From NCBI RefSeq assembly GCF_001638985.1, contig NW_017265139.1:1674001-1738000 (forward strand): a DNA stretch of 64,000 nt, read 5' to 3'. Both the position numbers and the translations under genes were made by a program. This document shows positions 13,005 to 27,093 of the stretch, one piece after another (the stretch's first letter is position 1; each line of letters begins with the position of its first letter). The DNA comes from Phycomyces blakesleeanus NRRL 1555(-) (Eukaryota > Mucoromycota > Mucoromycetes > Mucorales > Phycomycetaceae). The notes beneath the pieces were generated by a model. It was given only the letters and a program-made list of their open reading frames with translations. It ran no database searches and was not told the DNA's origin.

Positions 13005-13975
13005 CTTATCAACTTTTTTTTTTCTTATAGATTGACAATAAAATAAAATAAAATAAAGAGGTGAATGAAAAAGGAAATCAAAGTTGGGGAAATAGAAAAA
13101 AAAATGCAGACTTTTTATATAAAAAAAAATATAAAAAAAAAAAGAAAATTCTCACACAAAAATAAAATAAAAATAAATATGTGAAATGCAACACAAAACA
13201 CAACACAGTTTTTATTTTTATTTTTATTTTTATTTTTTGGTTTGGTTTGGTTTGAGTAACCCTCTCATTTATAGACTCACCAGACTTGGAATAAAATAAA
13301 AATAAAAAAAAAATGTTTCTATCCCCCATCTTTTTTTTTTGTTTTTATAGGATGCACAGACCGTGTTCCACACCCTTCACTCCCCCCATTAACAACAACA
13401 ACCATCATCACTACAATCAATATAAATATCGCATTCCAGACTTATTCTTGGATATTTGCACCACAAACCATTCAACGTGTCATCACATCAACTCATTTAT
13501 TTATATTATATTATATTATAGACATTCACTTCATACATAACATACATATAATTATCTGATATAAATTGTTTATCCAGTTTATCTAATATACGCGTAAACT
13601 AGATAGAAACCTGTTTAATATACACTCTAAAAATGTTTACCAATGTTCAATATACACAAGTAGAAATAGATAGATAGACAGATAAGCAGGCAAGCAGGCA
13701 GGTAGGCATAAAAAATAAACGCCTTTATCTTTGTTTTTTTTATTTATTCTCTTCTTATTTCTAACCAGTCACGCGTCTGCGAGTGTGTGATTGGCCAATC
13801 TGAGATTCCCTTATTTGTACATTTGCCTATTCACACACACACATAGAAATCAGCCTTGGACTAAGAATATAATATAAATATAATATATACATACATACAG
13901 CATATAACATATAACATACATCTATACATATACGTATGTGTATATACTTTTATATACACACCTGAACATTCGACA
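13005..13975. other. Divergent intergenic region, no gene seen
   Basis: Shared upstream region of the Reg1-like gene and TAF9. A-rich stretches with TTTTATTTTTA repeats around 13200-13240, a GATAGATAGACAG run near 13665-13690. No coding signal. Confidence 0.5.
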
Positions 13976-14911
13976 ATGGCCATTGAATCACATACCTTTC
14001 AAAAGCAGCAACAACAAACACGTCCACGCGACGCTCGAATCATTGCTCTCATCCTACAATCTCTTGGCGTAGAAGACTATGATCCCAAAGTAGTCCAACA
14101 ATTATTAGAATTCGCTCATCGTGAGTCAACAAAGCAAAAGAAAAGAAAACAGCAACAGCAACAATATCTTACACACTTTACATATATGTATTAATTAATT
14201 AATCAAGGATATACAACCGATGTCTTTCAGGATGCACTTGTCTATGCTGAACATGCCGCAAAGTCAGATCTAGATCTCGATGACATTCAACTAGCCATCC
14301 AAGGCCGCGTCAATCATTCATTCACCACACCTCCTCCCAAAGAAGTAATAAAACAAAACCAAGATATACTTTTTTTTTTCTTCTTCTTCTTTTGCTTTCC
14401 TTGATCCATCTATATAACTATTGTGTATATATTCAACTAACTAATTGATTACTTCATTAATTGATTGACAAATATCATATCATATTATTTGAAATATTAC
14501 TATATACTTTTATTTTTTATACAAGTTTCTCTTGGAACTTGCTCAAGAAAAGAACAAGGCACCTCTTCCTTTGATTCCAGAAAAGTATGGTATTCGACTT
14601 CCTGCCGAGAAACACTGTTTGTCCGGTCTCAACTTCTCCATCATCCCAGACGTATGTTATCTATTGATTTGTTAAATGCATCTATCTGTATACTAATCAT
14701 ATAATTATATAATCATAATCATAAAAAGGCTCCTCCTCCTCCACGTCCATTGACAGACAAATCAGGGCAATCACCTAGCCAAGAATCACCTCCAACTCAA
14801 ACTGATGGATCAGGTCCTATGGATATGGACTATGATCCACTCTTTAGTCAACCAGAAACCAAAGCCAAACGTGGGCGTGAAGTAGTTGAAGATGATGACT
14901 ATGACTTTTAA
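13976..14911 (+). CDS. TAF9: Transcription initiation factor TFIID/SAGA subunit TAF9
   Basis: Exons 13976-14120, 14208-14344, 14526-14651 and 14729-14911 give 196 aa, all GT-AG and in phase. The N-terminal half is a histone fold: RPRDARIIALILQSLGVEDY, then VVQQLLEFAHRYTTDVFQDA and LDDIQLAIQGRV, the H3-like fold that pairs with TAF6. It is followed by LLELAQEKNKAPLPLIPEKY, GIRLPAEKHCL and a short Pro-rich, acidic tail ending DDDYDF. TAF9 is shared by TFIID and SAGA in yeast. The length agrees with compact fungal TAF9. The start ATG is the first in the exon and sits before a Gln run (QKQQQQ). Confidence 0.93.
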
Positions 14912-15328
14912 AACCAAACAACGACAATACCAAATCACACACACACACACACACAATCTATAAATTCTTCTGTCTTATTTTCTTAATCTTTTTAAAGAAG
15001 TATATAAAATGAAATAATCGTATAAATAAATGTATCAAGGCAAACCAAAAGAAGAAGAAGTAAAAGATATTATACTATATATTAACTAATAAATAAATCT
15101 GTAATAATTCTTTGATTAAACAAAAATATATATATAGTAACCTTAAATGTCTGTGTTTCTGTTCAACGTCACGCTCTATATGTAAAAAAAAAAAAAAAGC
15201 ACAGAGAGAGAGTATACTACATATTACACATAAAAGTGTGTACGCTGTGTGGTAACAATATGAGATACATTTCATTACTTCATTACTTCCCTTCTTCTTC
15301 TCCTTTTTTTTTATAACTTATATTTGAA

Positions 15329-16493
15329 ATGCCTATCATTCCACAATCAGTTCAGCAATGGTATAACAAAGTACCTTTGATTACCAAAGCAATCATTACC
15401 ATCTCAGCGGCAGTAATTGTAGCACCTGCACTCGGTATTGTTGATTCCTCAACATTTGTTCTTAATTGGAATGCCATTTTCAAGAAAGGACAAGTAAGTT
15501 TCTTTTTTTTTGGATTTTTTAATTTTTAATTTTTTTTTAATTTTACTTAATAAAAATAACAAATTATACTTCTTTACATAAAATGTGTACATTATGTATT
15601 TTACATGCATACATTTGTATACATCTCATTTGTTGGTTGTTTGAATGACTCCTTATTATTGCTATGAATCTTCTTGCTGTTGTTGTTCTGGCTGCTGCTG
15701 TTTACTATTAAAGGTCTGGAGACTCATTACAACATTCTTTTCAAATCGACTGTCATTTGGGTCATTAATGGGAACATATTATCTATATTGTCATTCTATT
15801 GAACTTGAAACAGACGCCTTTCAAGCAAAGAAGGCAGAATATGCATATTATCTCTTTGTTACTTCTATATTCCAACTGGTAATACATATTTTAATATATA
15901 AAGTATTTATATCTATATCTATATCTATAAAGAAATGGAAGAAGGATAATGAAGAAGAAAAAGAAAAAAAAAGGGAAACCAATATGGTTTATATAGCTTA
16001 ATTTGCTTTCTTTTCTTTCTTTCTTTCTGTCTTGTTTGTGTATATCTGCGTGGGTCTTGTCTTGTGTCTGTAGGCTGCGGCATCTATACTAGGTCTGTCG
16101 GTCATGACAAACGGATTCAGCATGTCTATTGCCTATCTTTGGGGTCGCCATTATCAAGGTCGAGAAGTATCATTTATGCTCGGTCTTCGCTTCAAGGCAC
16201 TTTATTTGCCTTGGGTGATCTTGGCCTCTGATTTTATTACGAGCGGAAGATTGTCCATGGCTTCATTGATTGGGATCGGTGCTTCTAGAGCGTACTGTTA
16301 CCTCAAAGATGAATACCCTCGACAGGGCGGAAGACAACTGGTGGCCGTTCCTGAGTTTTGGGTCCGCTTCTTCAACAGAGGCTTCTCAGCTGGAGGAGGT
16401 AGTGCTGGAAGTGGATTACCCAATCCACTTAACCTCCGTCTGACCGGGAATTCTCAATGGTCGGGATCAGGCTTCCGTCTTGGTACTCGTTAA
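15329..16493 (+). CDS. Derlin (Der1-like) ER-associated degradation protein
   Basis: Exons 15329-15493, 15714-15878 and 16074-16493 give 249 aa; all joins are phase 0 and GT-AG. The sequence follows the Derlin pattern: VQQWYNKVPLITKAI, FKKGQVWRLITTFF, a WGRHYQG segment corresponding to the WxxR loop, YLPWVILA, and YYL-like CYLKDEYPRQGG before the tail. Derlins are rhomboid pseudoproteases with six membrane segments that form part of the retrotranslocation channel with the Hrd1 ligase. No Ser-His dyad is seen, as expected. The C-terminal ~50 residues are Gly/Ser rich. No SHP box for Cdc48 binding of the usual FxGxGQRL form is clear; the end reads SGSGFRLGTR, a partial match only. Confidence 0.9.
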
Positions 16494-17025
16494 ACTCTTT
16501 TATACAAAGTAAATGAAATAAAGCTAGATGTAGATTATACATATGTATGTATCAAATTTGACTTTATGATACTACTACCTCCATTTACTTTTACATTCAT
16601 ATTTACTTTTACACTGCCATTGCCACTACAGCAACAACTGTTCTTTATTACGATCACAATTACATATAAAATTACATAGATAGATAGATAGATAGATATA
16701 TCTGTTTCTTCTATCTAAATAAATAAACAAATGTGCATTTTTGTTTTTCCTTTTCTTTTCATTTCATTTATTATATCAAACTTCTTGTACACATTATTTC
16801 ATATTCTTTCTGACCTGTTCTTTTTTTATAAAAAAATGACTACGTCATCAAATGAAAGGAACTCGGGGGCCTGCAAAAAAATTGTTTGACAAGGCAAACC
16901 ACCGACGGAGGAGTCAACAAAACTTTTTTTTTTCTAGCCCGCAACCTTGACTCTGGCTAGCTTCCCTCTTCCTTGCCTATTGAACATACCCCCCCTACTC
17001 CCTTTCCCCCCCCCCTTCTCTACCA
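16494..17025. other. Intergenic with CT-rich leader of cytochrome c1
   Basis: 3' region of Derlin followed by a C-rich pyrimidine tract (about 16960-17020) directly before the cytochrome c1 start, a leader type often seen in strongly expressed fungal genes (inference). A GATA run is present at 16677-16698. Confidence 0.5.
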
Positions 17026-19383
17026 ATGTTCTCCAGGATTGCTTCTCAAGCCACGAGACGCTCTGTTCAGCAGGCCATTAAACCTGCCGTTCAGGTAATA
17101 AATATGTTTCTGTATTTACTTCTTTACTTCTATACTTCTTTACTTTTATGTCTCTCTGTCTCTCTTTTGTTTTTTTTTTTGGATTTTTCGTTTTTTTTTT
17201 CGTTTTTTCGTTTTTTGGATTTTTTTTTTTTTGGTTTTATTACATTGAAAAGAAAACAAAAAACAAAAAAAAGAAGAACAAGAACAAGAACAAGAGAGCT
17301 CTACATGTCAAACTTCAACTCCAACTCCAACCTCAATTCTTTTGTACTTTACCGGAGCCAACAACAACAGCATCAACAACAACAATTCACCATTCAATTA
17401 CAACAATATATACATTTCTCAAAAAAAAATACGCTACAATGCACAACTGTGGCGACAATTCCAAATTCATTTATTTGAATGAAGAAGCAGAATCAAAAGC
17501 GACAATAACAACAACAAAAACTTGAACGGCTAGTTACCATGACAACCATACAACTTTGATATTTTCCATAATAATGTACACATATATCGAAACAATAAAG
17601 AGTCAGAGAAACACCCAGAGAGAGATAGAGAGAGAGAGAGAAATCGAGAATAACAGACCGAAGAAAAGATTCTTTTTACTAAACCATTTGATTTATATTT
17701 TCGTGTTTGTGCTTTCTACGTGTATCTGCGATTTTATAGGCTCGTTTTGCTTCCACAAAGCCTGCTGCCGCTGCTGTACGTACATAAAACTAAAATAAAT
17801 AGAAAACTAGATGTAATTACATAGTATATATATACAAAAGTGTGGGGTTATATTATGTATATAATACACTATTTATTATGAATTGTTATATTAATATATG
17901 TTTATGATTGTTCTATAAAATAGAACGCTATGCAGGTTGCTGGTGTCTCTGCTGCCATTGTCGGTGCTACTGGTCTTGGCTACATGTATGCCAATGACAA
18001 TGTCCATGCCAACATGGCTGATGAGGGTCTTCATCCCCCAGAGCACCCTTGGTACCACAACGGTCCCTTGAACACCTACGATCACGCTGCGTATGTGTTT
18101 TTTTTTTCTTCTTTTTTTTAAAAAAAAATTCATTATAAAACACACACACACACATAATTCGAATTATTCATAATAGTCACTTTTTGCTTGTTATTACAAC
18201 CAAAATATATTATATATTAACACAACTATTATGATTGTATCTCTTTAAAAAAAATAGTATCCGTCGTGGCTACCAGGTTTACAAGGAGGTCTGCTCCGCC
18301 TGTCACTCTCTTGATCGTATCGCCTGGAGAAACTTGATTGATGTTTCCCACACCGAGGATGAGGTCAAGGCCATGTCCGAGCAGGAGGAATATCAAGATG
18401 GACCCGATGACAATGGTGATATGTTCCAGAGACCCGGAAAGGTAAATTTATATATATAGAAAGAAACAATGAACAATAGAATATATATATATATATAATT
18501 AGTTGATATATCAGTAGAGATAGAGGGTGAGAAAATGAATAAAAGAAAGAAATGCGTCCCTGTGTGTGTGTGTGAATAGAGAGAGAAAAGACAAAAGAAT
18601 GACAAGTCATTATATCAAACTTACTTACATTATTGTATATGTATTTGTACTCGACGTTTTTAGCCTTCTGACTATATGCCCAGACCCTACCCCAACGATG
18701 AGGCTGCTCGTGCTGCCAACGCTGGTGCTCTTCCCCCAGATTTGTCTCTTATGACCAAGGCTCGTCACGGTGGTGCTGTAAGTATCTATTGCCAAAGATA
18801 AATATATATATATATATATTTCTTGGGCACAAATACAAAGTAGAATATACAGTACAGTATGTGTATTAAACCGATCAATTATCAATTATCAATTATCAAT
18901 ATAGGACTACGTCTTTGCTCTTTTGACTGGTTACGTCGATGCTCCCGGAGGTGTTGAGGTCCGTGAGGGTCTTAACTACAACCCTTACTTCCCCGGTGGT
19001 GCTATTGCCATGGCCCGTGTCTTGTTCGATGGTGTTGTCGAGTATGAGGATGGTACCCCTGCCACCACCTCCCAGATGGCCAGAGATGTCTCCACTTTCC
19101 TTGCCTGGGCTGCTGAGCCCGAGCACGATGAGCGCAAGAAGATGGGTATGAAGGCAACCGTCATCCTGACCGGTTTGACCATCTTGTCTATCTACCTCAA
19201 GCGTTTCAAGTGGGCTCCCATCAAATCTAGAAAGATTGTCTACAAGTAAGTTAAATTGTGTGTGTATAATATCTATCTTAATACTCATTATTATTCTTTT
19301 TTTTTTGTGTATATGAAAAAAAAACAACAACAACAATCAATCGATAACCTTGACAACCAAAATTTATTAGCCCTCCCAAGTAG
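17026..19383 (+). CDS. CYT1: Cytochrome c1, heme protein of complex III
   Basis: Exons 17026-17094, 17740-17775, 17924-18090, 18258-18441, 18664-18777, 18905-19245 and 19371-19383 give 307 aa. It carries electrons from the Rieske protein to cytochrome c in the mitochondrial bc1 complex. Visible: an Arg-rich mitochondrial presequence ([14 protein letters not shown], then ARFAST), a [13 protein letters not shown] segment, the heme motif VCSACH, the [20 protein letters not shown] block, the [12 protein letters not shown] segment with the likely axial Met, and a C-terminal anchor helix ending [15 protein letters not shown]. The open frame continues past the last donor to a TAA at 19247-19249, giving ...VYK. 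Using the donor at 19246 and the acceptor before 19371 instead gives ...VYNPPK, the family ending, so the last exon is 13 nt. Intron 1 is long for this genome (645 nt). Confidence 0.93.
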
Positions 19384-22300
19384 ATAGTAGTATATTAAAA
19401 ATCACCAAAAACAAAGAAATCAAGACATTTTTTTATTTACTGTTTGCAAACTACTATCTGTCTGTCTGTCATGTCTGCCATGTCTCTTTATTTGGCTTAT
19501 TTGGTTTATTTGATCTACTTAATCTTTTTTTTCTCTTTTTTTTTTTTGCAAAATTATCATTACTATTATTATTATCACTATCACTATCTAGCATTGGCTA
19601 GCTTATATGTATATATTACGAATATTGAACATTGATCGAAAAGAAAAATGAGTGGAAACAAGCAGTATATGTATACAAAATATTAAGTTAATTATTGCTA
19701 GGGTGATTATGAATTAACCAAGAGAGAAATATACAAAAGAGTGTTTATCGACATGATCTTTAACAATAATATTGATATTGTTGTTGTTGTTGTTATTGTT
19801 GTTGTTGTGAATTATTTAATGTGACTGCTCTTTCTTAAATTGGCAGTAGTAATAAAATGGCTGTGGTGTAGATCCCTTTTTTTTTTTTGTATTAACCAAG
19901 GAAGCTATACACATACAGAACAAGTGATCATTTAAAAAGAAATCAGACAAGGACTTTTATACAGAATATATGTATATATATATTTAATAATTATAAAATC
20001 AACCTAATATGAAAACATCTAGACAGCAAAAAAAAAAAAAAATAACAATCTGTATTACCCCACTTTTGATTTCCTTCTCTTTCAAAAACTTGGACAAGTG
20101 ATTTAAATGTACAATTCTTCAGTCTTTGGATCTATTTTATTCTCACAATTCTATACAAAATAGAGTTGTACATTCCGCATACACACACACACCAAAAGGA
20201 ATGAATGACTTTATGAATTATTCATTTTAGTTGCTTTAAAAAAAAGAGAGAATCTTATATTTTTCTGGGGGGATTCAGAATCAAGTCTGATTGACAAGTG
20301 GTATTACTATTGCTATTATTATAAGGCTATAGACTACAAAGAAGAGAAGGACAAGAATATCATATATCATGGGTGAGTCTCCTACATATATACCCTTTTT
20401 TTTTCTTTTTGTTATATATGAAAGACCACAAGACCATCAAGCTATAATATTTAGTTCAATCAAGGGTTAAATCGAATTGAATATGACAATTTAAATAAGT
20501 AAATAAGTAACTATGGAAACTTTGTTTCGCGTGCAGATTTTCTTTTTATTATGTATAATACACCAAGTATATATATATATATATACTTATTCAAGTCCAT
20601 ATTAAAACACTATGTGCCCGCCCTTTTTGCTTTATGATTTTCTCTCTTTTTTTCTTTATTTTGTTTTAAGAATGACCATGGGATCAGTATCTCCTTCTCT
20701 CTGTTATACATATATATATATATATATATATATATCTATATTGATTTATTGATTTATTTTTTGTATAGTTATATAATCGTAAATCGTAAAAGCAATATTT
20801 AATGACAATAGTACTAATACTAATATTTTATTTTATTTATCAATTTATGAATACAAGTATACATATAGTGTTTTATTTACATGTAGTCATATACATCTGA
20901 CTAGATCGATAGACGCAAGATCTGAGAAGCAGAAGCACCAAAGTGTACAAGATCACCCATTTTTCTTTTTGTATATATGTATAAAATAAATCAACAATAA
21001 TAATAATGGTGGTGGTAAGGATGATAGACATACATATCAAACAGCAAAGAAGAATGCTATTAATTTCAATACCAACAACCGTATTGTATGTGGATAATAT
21101 TCATCATTTTGGCGGGCTGTGTAAGGTTAACAAAAAAAAAGACCCTTGTTCTCTCTCTCTATTTTATTTCTCTCACCCCCTTAAGTTTCCTTTTTCTGTT
21201 ACAAGGTTTGATTGCATTGTGTTTGAAGTGTAGAGTACAATATCACTAGTACCAGTGTGAGTATCAATACTGAGTGTATATATTATTGAGGTGTACAAAG
21301 ATTTGTAATATTCACAGAGTAAAATACAGGCGTCCAAAAATAATAAAATAAAATAAAATAAAATAAAATAAAAATATACCCAGACTAGATACGAAACAAT
21401 GTCAGGTCATCGAATATACACACACACACACAAACACACACATAGTACATCTTTAGTTCCCTTCTTGACATGTACATGCACGCCTTGTTCTCTATGCAAT
21501 TCGCTCCATCTATTTATCTATCTATGCAAACCACAAGTTTCACATCCTTAAACAAATATACTCAGTGCAATAATAATAATAACAGCAGCAGCAGCAAGAT
21601 GTCCTTCTTTTTATTATTATTTTGTTTCACTACTTGATTCAGTCTATTAAAATACTACTTTATTTATTTATTTATTTCTCTTTAATACTAAAAGAAATAC
21701 TCGATCCGTTTTCCATGTATTACATCTATATATATATACATATATACAATATCTCGTCCTCCTCCCCCCCAACAAAATAATATATATAAAAAAAAATACT
21801 TGGCGGATCTACCTTTTATCCATAATTTCAAGTGATGTGCTTATTATCATCTGGTTACAAACATTATACTCTGCAACCAAAACTCGTATTTTTTTTATTT
21901 TGATCATTATAACTTTGATACATAGCTGTGCAATGCATATATGCATATACGCTTATGCACTCATGTCTATATGTACAATGTGTGTAATGTGTACTGCTGT
22001 TTTACTTGGTATTTGGGTATATTATCTGTCCTTTGCTATATGTTTGTTTTCGGCTGTCTATAAACTAGTTCAAATGTGATATACTATACTCTATCAGCCT
22101 TTACCGTTATCAAGAATGAAAGTAAAATAGAATAAGATAGAGATGATAGTAAGGTACTCCAAAAATAACTCGCGTGTATCATTTCTTTCTTTCTTTATTT
22201 TTCAATTTTTTTGAGTAACCTACCTCCAATAAAGATTCCTTAAAATCGTCTTGTCTTTATTGAAGAAATAAATATAAATAAAATAATAAGGTCACTATTG

Positions 22301-25072
22301 ACTTACATGGACGAAACAAGTAAAGAAAAAGAAAAAAGAAAAGGAAACAGTTAACCTGTCAATCAAGAAACCAATATTCTTATATATAAATTGTACGCCT
22401 ATAATAACTGTGTGCAATCTATCATCTGGGGGAAGAAGAAAGAGTAAATAAAAGCGAGTTGAATATATTAGCAGCTAATGTAAAAGCCCCAGAGCCCTTT
22501 TGTTTAACCATCCTTATCTAGTTTATTTATTTGACTATATATATATGCCTGTAGTACACTTTACAAAATTTAAGATTTCAAATTATTGTTAGTATTATTT
22601 TGGGGGGTCTCAGTCTTTTTTTTTTTATTTTTATTATTATTCCAGATAACGCATTCATGTCAAAATCACGGCCCTTTTAAACTACTAGCATTCTTGTTAA
22701 TGTTATCATTGATAATAAAAAATAAAACTTCATTTATTTCTCTTTCTCTCTCTCTAATCCAAAAGACCCACCCACCCACAGGCTACACACTACTTGCCAA
22801 AATAAAGAAAAATGACTTTAGAATGAATGGGAACTTGAGGGGTGTTGAGAGAAGGTGTTTTAAGAATTTTTGTATGGAGTTTGATTGATAGTGATATAAC
22901 AACAAATACATAGACTATTATTTCATTCTTAATATTCTTATCAAGAATTAAACAAGAGTCAAATCTAGAGATTGATATACCAAACCATGTAACCACACGG
23001 ACCCTGACCAAAATACATTTGTTAAAGTGATCGTTGACTGAAAATATCTATTATTCTGATGTTGCTGGTGGTAGTGGTGGTGATTATGATGATGAAATAT
23101 ATTGAGAAATGAGTGGTCTGCATGGGTTCTGGGCATTGACTACCAGTCTACATTACTCTTATTTGCGCTGTTTATTCTCTTTCTGGGGCAAATACAGATA
23201 CAAGCACAAGCACAATAATAATGATATTATTTTTTATCAAAAAAGAAGGAAAAAATGTATACATATTATATATACATACATACATATATGTGTGTATGTA
23301 AATTTTACCAACTAAGAACAGTGTAAGTTTCTTTTGGTTTTTAGTTTCGCAAACTCGTACAAGAAACTAAAGTGATTGTAATAATTATAATAGTAATTAA
23401 AAGATATTTTCCTCCGTTTGGAAACAATAACAATACACAAGAAATAGAGGATAGCTGAGTAGTTCTGCTTGGTATTATAGCCTTTTGCTTATATTGCTTC
23501 TATTGCTGTTAGTGACAAGTAACACAATGGTAGTGCTGACAAAGAAAGAAAGGTCTTTTTTCTGTTATTCAATTAGACTTATTCTCTTGATTCTTGTGCT
23601 TTACTTCTTTTTTTTTTTTGGTTTTGTTGGCGTGATAGATTCTGTACAATTTGATCACAACAAGAAGAAGAATAAAATAACTATGGTTACAAGAGCTGTG
23701 TCAATATATGTATTCGGTTTTTATTGTTATTATTATTTGTTGATTTGTAAGGACAGTAAAAGAGTATCTGAATATGGTGTGGGTGTGTGGGGATGTTTCT
23801 TTTTTTTTCAAGGTTCAATTTTTATATAAAATAAATAGAGTACAATAATTAGCCAAGTGATTTCAAATTTAAATAATATGATATATATGTATATATAGAA
23901 GGACAGAGGTTAGTGATAAAGAATTTGATTGTTATTTTCTCACTTTGAATATCAAGCTATTCAGGTGTCCAAGCCTCTGTTCTACTTTATTTGAATATGT
24001 ACATCTCAAGAGCGCTCATTACCAATATATACAAAGGTAGAATTGGCGTGCACAAACTTTGACAAAGTAGTACATGACCACATCCACATTTTATATGTAC
24101 AGGCTCTAACCCCAACACCATCACCAAAAGTAGCTTGTTTTAATAAAAATACAAAATACAAAACACAAAGCAAGGGGGGTGGAGGCGGGAGAGGCTAGGA
24201 AGTTGGGGTGGTACAAACAAATGAAATTATATTTTTGCTACATCTATAATGCAATATTGTTTATGGTTTCACTCGCGGAAGATACCAAATCCAATTCTAG
24301 ATCGAACAACGGGCATCTTTTTCTTATATATATATTTGGCTTTATTGTCCTACACCCCCCCTCTCCCCCATAATCTACTTTATTTTACAATTCACAATTC
24401 ACAATTCACAATTAGGATTTCAGAGTTACAACTTACAGCAATTACATTTATAATTATGATTACAATAATTACAGTACAGTACAATGCAATCAAACGCAAA
24501 ATTCACATCATTTGGCTGTGTATAAGACCTATCTGGCTATCTCTCCATCTACTTTATTATTTGGTCTTGATAAGGAATAACATACCAAATATTTTCTTCT
24601 CTTTTTGGAAGTAGACTTGTTCAACCTCAACATAGACCAAACGAAATGATTTGGTGCAGTCCATCCGTTATTCACCGAAAAAGCTCATGATGATCATACA
24701 AGACAACATGAGCAATAAATCTCTAGTCCAATAGGCCAACCTATTCCAACCTACTTTTATGTATTTTAATATATATATATAAAATATAATATAATATTAT
24801 TATAATGTATTGTCTTGAGAGAAAAACATATGTTTGATGCTATCTGAGAATTGGCTAAAATATTGCGTTCAATCAATCGAATAAAACAGAAAAATCCAAA
24901 TCCAAACCTATCTCACTAGTATTATTTAATCATCACTCTTTCTTATTTTAACACCCACCAAATATATATTTATATATATATAGAGGTCTCGACTCTGTTA
25001 CAATTCACAATGAATATTCTCGTGTCATTCTTGATATGCTCGATTAATGACATTATAAAGATAATGATGTTC

Positions 25073-25115
<43 letters not shown>

Positions 25116-25565
25116 AATATGTAGCTTTACCAAGTCTATTGTAATTTTTTTTATTTATTTTTTACATATTTCTATTTGCCAATCTTGACCATATCTTGAA
25201 CCTTTATTTGTTTATTCACTCCTAGTTACGCCCTTTTTTTTCTTTTTCTTTTCTTCCTTTCATCTTCTCTCAACTCGGAAATACCACCCGAGTACACCAA
25301 AGAGGGATATCTCGCTTGTAAGCTCCCCCCCGGTTCATGTTAAATGATAGCTTGAGATAGAAAACGCTAGTCCGTCTTCTTTAATTCATTCTCTCCCTCT
25401 TTATTAAACATTTCCTAATCCTTCACTAGTACAACTTATAATAATAATTTTGTATTTACATATAGATATAAATAAGGTGTTGATAATCTGTAACATCTGG
25501 TTGGTTTCCATTTGCCTGGTTTTCACTTTATATAAATAAAAATAAAAATTATCTGATTTGATGTA
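19384..25565. other. Gene-free block, microsatellites only
   Basis: Over 6 kb with no frame showing conserved residues. Frames such as 21837-22079 and 23485-23829 are hydrophobic, AT-driven and lack recognisable motifs or splice context. Repeats include TA runs (20710-20735), AAAAT (21343-21372), GT (25090-25113) and CA runs. A non-coding RNA cannot be excluded. Confidence 0.5.
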
Positions 25566-25568
25566 TAA

Positions 25569-26106
25569 GAGCATCTGCAGCGGTTACATTAAAACTAATT
25601 TTTGCGACTGTTTTAATGTAGATTCCGAAATGTTCTTAAAAAATCGTCTACAGCGGTTACATTACAGACAACATTATAGATAATGTAGTCCATTTTTAAG
25701 GTCAGGAACATTACATGTAGTGTTACATTATAAATTGATATTATCTTTTTGAATCGTTTTCTTCCCTCTCACATCCTTTGTTAAAGCGAACAATGGTCTA
25801 TAGAAATGAGCAAAGAAATTCTCGCAAATTATGCTCACTATTAATCTGACAATATTGAAATTATTAAATTCATATTTTTAATGCATCCATAGAGAGCAAA
25901 TGTTCAATAAAATAAATTTTAGAAAAAAGAATATGAACATAATCATTAGTGAAGAACTGGAAACTTTAGACAGTCAAAAAGCTCAAATTGTTCCTTTGTA
26001 ATGTAACCACAATTTGACAATCTGTTTTTAACTGGTATTCAATCCCCGGTGTGGCTATACTACACTATATATAATGTTTTCGATAATGTAACCGCTGCAG
26101 ATGCTC
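25569..26106. mobile_element. Harbinger-type MITE, 538 bp, TAA target duplication
   Basis: Terminal inverted repeats are directly readable: GAGCATCTGCAGCGGTTACA at the left and its reverse complement at the right, flanked on both sides by TAA. A 3-bp TAA/TTA duplication is the hallmark of PIF/Harbinger insertions. There is no transposase inside, so it is a non-autonomous element. Superfamily assignment is inferred from the target duplication. Confidence 0.8.
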
Positions 26107-26109
26107 TAA

Positions 26110-26275
26110 GAAAAAGATGTTTTGCTTTGACTGCAAAAAACATGGTGGGGTAAAAAAAAAAAGTAGAATATAAAAGAGAGCGAGAGAGAAATTGGTGCAT
26201 AACTAAAACTCAAGTACAAGACACTTTAAACCCCGGAAAACTTGCAACAATTCACTAAAATCGCCTATTTTTTTT
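26110..26275. repeat. Dispersed repeat copy A with TATA-like box
   Basis: About 160 bp similar to 55825-55970 and, more weakly, to 58505-58615. Shared pieces are GACTGCAA..ACATG..GGGGTAAAA, a TATAAAAGAGAG block, and GGAAAACTTGCAACAAT followed by CACTA.AAT.GCCT. See findings. Confidence 0.55.
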
Positions 26276-27093
26276 TCTATAGGGTAACACATATATACTA
26301 CTACCTGTATATTCTGCAGCAAAGAAGAAGAAAAAGGAAGTTCAGTGTGATTTTCCTTTTGCAAAAATAAAACAGATGGCACGATTAATAAAGATAACGT
26401 GCGTCAAAGTTAAATAGTCTTTGAGAGATAAATACAAGAATATTATATATATATATATATTTTAAAAAAAAAACTGAAATATCGGTGTCAATGTGTCAAT
26501 TTTTTGCGAGGCACGCTTTATTCATTAAACTAATTAACTGATATACACATACATAATTAAAAAGAAAGAATATTGTTTTATTAGCTTTTTGATACTTGAA
26601 ATAACCCAATAACGCCCTCCACCCGTCCTCACATTTTGCAGAATACAAGCATCCCAAATCCTGTACTTTAGTCATTTGCTTAATATTCTATCTTTTTTAT
26701 ATACATTATTGAAATCTTAAAACATAATTAATTCATTATAGTGATTTATTTTCATTTGCTTCTGTCATTACTCACGGAACATTATATCGTCTTTCATAAA
26801 TATATACATTGAGTAAAACAATTAACTTTTATCTTTTCATTTTATATAAAGCTGTAATAAATAAATACAATTACTTGTATTATCTATATTCCAATTTATT
26901 AATAGCATTTTGGTTGGTATTAACATGCTACAAAAATTGTAAGAAAAAAAAAAGTTAAAAGGTTAAACCAACCGAGGACCAAAGAGTACACATAAATAAA
27001 TACTGCAGTTAACCATCAATATTTTACAGATTCATCAAAACAGTGACCGACATGAGACACGTTATACAAATATATTCAAAAACAGTAAAAGAT
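26276..27093. other. AT-rich spacer, no gene seen
   Basis: No coding frame or clear repeat ends. It ends at the tRNA gene. Confidence 0.4.

Noticed and set aside
17095..17525. Open frames continuing from the first cytochrome c1 exon
   Set aside because: They lie in the 645-nt first intron, are made of T/A-rich runs and Gln/Thr repeats, and splicing at 17094 to 17740 gives the expected presequence.
21837..22079. Hydrophobic 80-aa open frame
   Set aside because: Could be read as a small membrane protein, but it is AT-driven, isolated, and has no homologue I recognise.
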